Part shown: positions 61,856 to 64,000 of the stretch, in pieces
How positions within the stretch are numbered: the stretch's first letter is position 1
Layout: each line of letters opens with the position of its first letter
Assembly: GCA_038746745.1 (NCBI GenBank)
Contig: JBCDKJ010000011.1
Location: 13,062-77,061 of the forward strand
DNA: 64,000 bases
Direction: 5' to 3'
Source: JANQIO01 sp038746745
GTDB taxonomy: Bacteria; Pseudomonadota; Gammaproteobacteria; Pseudomonadales; Halieaceae
The notes under the pieces: generated by a model
The model's input: the letters and a program-made list of their open reading frames with translations, nothing else
Database searches by the model: none
What the model was told of the DNA's origin: nothing
Made by a program: the position numbers and the translations under genes

Positions 61856-61948
61856 GACATCAGGGTAGTCGCAAAATTAGCCGCCGCCTAGCGTTATGGG
61901 TTTTCGAGGCGTTCATAGTCGTCCTGATGATTTTTCTTCCAGCTAAGG

Positions 61949-62014
61949 ACTTTTCCAAAACCGCCAAAGGCTTTTCCAAAACCGCTAAGGGCTTTTTTCC
62001 AAAACCGCTAAGGG
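61949..62014. repeat. Three tandem 21-23-bp repeats in a divergent intergenic region
   Basis: Units start at about 61949, 61971 and 61992, each reading CTTTTCCAAAACCGC then YAARGG (the first opens ACTTTT; the third has two extra T). A worn fourth copy may precede them at 61940 (CCAGCTAAGGA). They lie in the 220-base gap between the PIG-L and HIT starts, so could be protein-binding sites for either promoter. Frames across them are open on both strands but look accidental. Confidence 0.85.
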
Positions 62015-62075
62015 CTTTCACTGACCGGTTGCCAGACGTATGCTCATCAGACGGAGTGCTCATTCTGGTTGCTTT

Positions 62076-62486
62076 ATGGAAATACACCCCCAGCTCCAGG
62101 CCGACTGTCATCACCTCGGTAACATGCCATCAGGCGCACTACTGTTGATGAAAAATTCTGGCCTGCCCTGGTTCATTTTAGTACCAGACACCTTCCTAAC
62201 GGACGTTTTGGATCTTGATGCGACTGAGCTCCAGGCTGTGCTAACCGACTGTGCGGCCATATCTGATTTCATTAAGAACACGCTGGGCTACCACAAGGTT
62301 AACTTTGCCGGTCTGGGAAATCTTGTCCCGCAGATGCACTTGCACATCATTGGTCGTGCTGAGGGAGATGCGTGCTGGCCGCAACCGGTGTGGGGACGCC
62401 TCCCGGAAGCGGGGGACTATAGCCCGGCCCTCGTCGATGAGTGGCGCACCTGGCTATGCGATAACAGCGCGCTTGTCAGTGTCTGA
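62076..62486 (+). CDS. HIT-domain protein
   Basis: A 136-residue histidine-triad-like nucleotide-binding protein. The core reads CHHLGNMPSGALLLMKNSGLPWFILVP, NFAGLGNLVPQMHLHIIGRAEGDACWP. The motif is QMHLHII, with Gln in place of the first His, common in this bacterial subgroup (VPQLHxH). Substrates are likely nucleotide conjugates. The ATG at 62076 is favoured because MEIHPQLQADCHHLGN fits the family; an earlier one at 62040 lies close to the repeats. Its last eight bases overlap the Nudix gene. Confidence 0.9.
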   Translation: MEIHPQLQADCHHLGNMPSGALLLMKNSGLPWFILVPDTFLTDVLDLDATELQAVLTDCAAISDFIKNTLGYHKVNFAGLGNLVPQMHLHIIGRAEGDACWPQPVWGRLPEAGDYSPALVDEWRTWLCDNSALVSV

Positions 62487-62889
62487 ACCAGTGCAGGATG
62501 GTGTGATCCTGGTGATCCAGCGTGACGGAAAGTTTCTGGTGGGGCAGCGTGCGTCCCATAAGCGCGCGGCAGGGTATTGGACCCAGGTGTCGGGCACGGT
62601 TGAAGAGGGTGAGTCCCAAATGCAGACCGTGGTTCGAGAGGCCATGGAAGAGATCGGCTGCAGGGTGCGGCCAGCACAGCGGCTCCAGTCGCTTACGGCT
62701 CGCAATGCACGCTACCGCCTGCATTATTGGCGTTGCGAACTGTTGCAGGGTGAGCCGCGTATTTGCAATGACGAACTGACGGCACTGCGCTGGGTTACGC
62801 CGGCAGAGCTTGCCGAGCTGAGCCCCGTGTTTGATGAGGATCTTGCCCTGTTAACTGATCTGGCTTCCAGGGCGTCAACGAGCAACTGA
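62479..62889 (+). CDS. Nudix hydrolase
   Basis: A 136-residue Nudix protein. The GTG at 62479 opens SEPVQDGVILVIQRDGKFLVGQR, followed by the Nudix box GTVEEGESQMQTVVREAMEEIG (G-x5-E-x7-REUxEExG spacing). The likely substrate is a nucleoside diphosphate derivative, with MutT-like activity possible but unproved. The frame is open for about 75 codons upstream, but that region is the HIT gene. A HIT and a Nudix enzyme side by side suggests joint clean-up of nucleotide by-products. Confidence 0.87.
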   Translation: MSEPVQDGVILVIQRDGKFLVGQRASHKRAAGYWTQVSGTVEEGESQMQTVVREAMEEIGCRVRPAQRLQSLTARNARYRLHYWRCELLQGEPRICNDELTALRWVTPAELAELSPVFDEDLALLTDLASRASTSN

Positions 62890-62916
62890 AACCAAGGTCG
62901 ACAGAGGAGAACGCCG

Positions 62917-63300
62917 GTGAGCAATGAAATGGACGAGTCGGTCAACGTGTTCGGCGAGAAGCTTGAAACCTGCGGTGAGGACCCTGTTACGGGATTCTTT
63001 CGCGACGGCTGCTGCAACACCAACCCGCAGGATTTTGGCTCCCATACGGTCTGCGTTGAAGTCACCGAGGAATTTCTGCAGTTTTCGAGGGCCAAGGGCA
63101 ACGACCTCATCACGCCCATGCCCGCCTACGGTTTTCCCGGTTTAAAGGCGGGGGATCGCTGGTGTCTCTGTGCCAGCCGATGGCTGGAAGCGCAGCGCGC
63201 AGACAGTGCGCCCCGCGTGTTTTTGCGTCGTACCCATCAACGCGCACTGGACGTCGTGCCGCTGGACGTCATGCGACAATATGCTGCCGACCTGAATTAA
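62917..63300 (+). CDS. DUF2237 family protein
   Basis: A 127-residue protein of unknown function. The family wording is clear: NVFGEKLETCGEDPVTGFFRDGCCNTNPQDFGSHTVC, then FLQFSRAKGNDLITPMPAYGFPGLKAGDRWCLCASRW, with several conserved Cys and a C-terminal THQRALDVVPLDVMRQYA. The GTG start has AGAGGAG upstream. It follows the Nudix gene by 27 bases and is probably in the same transcript. Confidence 0.9.
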   Translation: MSNEMDESVNVFGEKLETCGEDPVTGFFRDGCCNTNPQDFGSHTVCVEVTEEFLQFSRAKGNDLITPMPAYGFPGLKAGDRWCLCASRWLEAQRADSAPRVFLRRTHQRALDVVPLDVMRQYAADLN

Positions 63301-63372
63301 ACAGGCCGAGCAAGCTGCAAACGCGCCTGGGCGTGCCAGGCTATCCAGGCAAACGAAAACCGGATGATCTGA

Positions 63373-63401
63373 TTGTTTTTGTGCTAACCGTTTGCTACTT
63401 T
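63373..63401 (+). promoter_or_regulatory. Predicted promoter of the acyl-CoA dehydrogenase gene
   Basis: TTGTTT (63373-63378), a 17-base spacer and TACTTT (63396-63401), with a TGC just before the -10 (extended -10). The ATG follows 28 bases later. Confidence 0.55.
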
Positions 63402-63429
63402 TTCGGCCTCGCACAACCAGGATCGTCTA

Positions 63430-64000
63430 ATGCATTTATCCCTCAGTGAAGAGCAGCAACTTCTTAAGGACAGTGTTGCGCGTTTCGTGTCGGATAATTA
63501 CAGCATTGAGCGATTGCGGAAGCTGCGGGACTCAAATACGGCACTGGATCAGGATCGCTGGTCCGAGCTCTCTGAGCTAGGTTGGCTGGGCCTGACGTTC
63601 GCTGAAACAGACGGCGGCTTTGGCTGCGACGCTATTGACATGATGGTGCTCTGCGAACAGTTTGGTCGCGGTCTCGTCACAGAACCCTACCTGGCAACGG
63701 TGGTGGTGTGCGGTGGCTTTCTGAAACGCAGCAATGACGCACAGCGCGCAACCTGGCTCCCGGAATTGATGGCGGGGACACAGCAGTGGGCGTTTGCGAC
63801 CGCCGAAGCCAACAGCCGCTATACGCTTGCCGACGTATCTACCGTGGCTGTTAAGTCCACCGCCGGTTATACCCTGAGTGGTAGGAAAATCAGCGTGCTC
63901 AATGGAGCCGCTGCAGATCAACTGATTGTCAGTGCTCGCACCTCTGGCGACAGGCGTGACCCCTACGGTGTTTCTCTGTTCATCGTACCCGCGAATGCGG
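63430..64000 (+). CDS. Acyl-CoA dehydrogenase (3' end beyond window)
   Basis: The first 190 residues of a flavin-dependent acyl-CoA dehydrogenase. The N-terminal helical domain reads MHLSLSEEQQLLKDSVARFV and LSELGWLGLTFAETDGGFGCDAIDMMVLCEQFGRGLV, the usual pattern. The middle beta domain begins WAFATAEANSRYTL. The catalytic Glu and C-terminal domain lie outside. The chain-length specificity cannot be judged. It has its own predicted promoter and continues past base 64000. Confidence 0.93.
   Translation, partial: MHLSLSEEQQLLKDSVARFVSDNYSIERLRKLRDSNTALDQDRWSELSELGWLGLTFAETDGGFGCDAIDMMVLCEQFGRGLVTEPYLATVVVCGGFLKRSNDAQRATWLPELMAGTQQWAFATAEANSRYTLADVSTVAVKSTAGYTLSGRKISVLNGAAADQLIVSARTSGDRRDPYGVSLFIVPANA

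Noticed and set aside
61860..62148. Open frames on both strands across the PIG-L/HIT gap (reverse product with AVLEKPLAVLEK)
   Set aside because: They owe their length to the 21-base repeats; neither has a ribosome site, and they cover the region where two divergent promoters must be.

Overview
The window is a chromosomal segment of a marine-type gammaproteobacterium. Evidence for the class is the gene order: pilT-pilU, tonB-gshB, tkt-epd-pgk, zapA-6S RNA-fthC, ygfB-ubiH-ubiI and rppH-ptsP-lgt-thyA-folA are all arrangements familiar from Pseudomonas and its relatives. The GC-rich codon use, the SAM-cycle operon led by an ArsR-methyltransferase fusion (SahR type), the large TonB-dependent receptors of the 'VTGSRI' kind and the DUF3450/TtpC/ExbB/ExbD/TonB/TPR operon suggest Cellvibrionales/Halieaceae (OM60/NOR5). 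The family-level placement is inference. No tRNA, rRNA, CRISPR array, insertion sequence or prophage was recognised.

Layout. 1-5 kb: the 3' part of pilT and pilU (pilus retraction), facing a reverse cluster ruvX-algH-tonB-gshB. 5-12.5 kb: a membrane-anchored esterase, then a reverse methionine/SAM-cycle operon (sahR-metK-ahcY-metF) running on into rsmE, a thioesterase and a GNAT enzyme; a perfect 24-bp palindrome in front of sahR is the likely SahR operator. 12.7-17 kb: tkt-epd-pgk. 17-19.2 kb: a lysophospholipase-like hydrolase overlapping a transglutaminase/TPR lipoprotein.

19.4-34.3 kb: a same-strand run reading rpiA-oppA-B-C-D-F-fecI-fecR-TBDR(STN)-small periplasmic protein-TBDR. It pairs a peptide ABC importer with a FecIR-type surface-signalling system and two outer-membrane receptors. 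OppC carries a fibronectin-III-like domain inserted in its periplasmic loop.

34.5-50 kb: ilvA, an unannotated 53-residue membrane-protein candidate, fthC, 6S RNA and zapA, then ygfB-ubiH-ubiI, gcvH-rlmI, a HAD phosphatase, rppH-ptsP, an NRDE protein and lgt-thyA-folA. The 6S RNA gene is flanked by two unusual repeat arrays: five perfect 21-bp units, each with a small palindrome, directly upstream of its promoter; and eight degenerate 52/61-bp units between it and fthC. Relatives of the second family recur as four units at 55.8-56.0 kb.

50.4-64 kb: a TonB2-type energy-transducing operon (DUF3450, TtpC, ExbB, ExbD, TonB, TPR) that could power the receptors above. Then pyk, a fatty acid desaturase, a YjbR protein, a DUF454 protein, a TetR regulator with twin 14-bp operators, an aldo/keto reductase, a PIG-L deacetylase, HIT and Nudix proteins, DUF2237 and the start of an acyl-CoA dehydrogenase cut by the window edge.

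The most novel-looking signals are the two 6S-flanking repeat arrays, the OppC-FN3 fusion and the peptide-importer/FecIR/TBDR linkage.
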